NCBI GenBank assembly: GCA_963838155.1
Contig: CAWIQE010000020.1
Location: forward strand, 5,475 to 69,474
DNA length: 64,000 nt
Reading direction: 5' to 3'
From: Pararhizobium_B sp963838155
GTDB taxonomy: Bacteria; Pseudomonadota; Alphaproteobacteria; Rhizobiales; Rhizobiaceae
How positions within the stretch are numbered: the stretch's first letter is position 1; every line of letters begins with the position of its first letter. Shown piece by piece: positions 63,963-64,000 of this stretch. Made by a program: the position numbers and the translations under genes. The notes beneath the pieces were generated by a model, which saw only the letters and a program-made list of their open reading frames with translations, searched no databases and had not been told where the DNA came from.

Positions 63963-64000
63963 CACAAAGCTCCCCTCGTTACGGAACTCATTGTGGAACA

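Overview
The window is high-GC DNA from an alphaproteobacterium, most likely a member of the Hyphomicrobiales (Rhizobium/Sinorhizobium/Mesorhizobium-like). I infer this from DUF1236 and DUF6894 proteins, a dispersed palindromic repeat typical of that order (2551-2606), abundant ABC uptake systems, and an alphaproteobacterial conjugative module. Many IS elements, IS fragments and truncated genes suggest a large plasmid or genomic island rather than core chromosome. No rRNA gene, complete tRNA gene or CRISPR array was seen.

Layout. 1-2505: PfkB sugar kinase, cyclase-family hydrolase and SDR dehydrogenase, probably the end of a catabolic operon. 2506-4900: repeats, a tRNA-Ser-like 3' end, an IS3 element and an inverted broken copy of the DUF1236 gene at 18167. 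5010-15550: a PhoX-type phosphatase (frameshifted); a five-gene branched-chain-amino-acid-type ABC operon with 4-base overlaps, divergent from a class III aminotransferase; and a frameshifted FMN/FeS/FAD oxidoreductase. 15800-25600: pseudogenes of an iron permease and a P450, a Crp/Fnr regulator, small conserved genes, and a three-subunit membrane dehydrogenase (cytochrome c, GMC flavoprotein, small subunit). 26600-31971: IclR regulator, DapA-family aldolase and a sugar ABC transporter without its ATPase. 32170-38015: IS66 and IS110 scraps, then a LysR-controlled redox cassette (OYE, pirin, esterase, NAD(P)-binding protein) bounded by 22-bp direct repeats. 38500-44314: a patchwork of truncated genes (IS256, DUF3489, ParB-MTase, secreted protein, carbonic anhydrase). 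44315-51351: a ribose-type ABC operon with tautomerase, a lactonase fragment and a LacI regulator, lying between an intact IS6 element and a 73-bp remnant of two IS6 ends. 51352-53643: a compact cassette of a 2-oxoglutarate-oxygenase-like protein, a HEPN-motif protein with a zinc ribbon, and an Hsp90/MutL-type ATPase cut off by the IS6 remnant. 54071-63962: a conjugative/mobilisable module (RHH protein, TraG, relaxase, transglycosylase, DUF736, TraF, DUF2840, RHH, ParA, RepA, AlpA-like, DUF2285) without any trb mating-pair genes in the window.

Two observations matter most. First, six otherwise healthy genes are each broken by one extra base, and five of the six extras are a C on the + strand. 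That looks more like systematic assembly error than independent decay. Second, the HEPN / GHKL ATPase / oxygenase cassette beside the conjugative module is a plausible undescribed mobile-element-borne conflict system, although its ATPase is truncated here.
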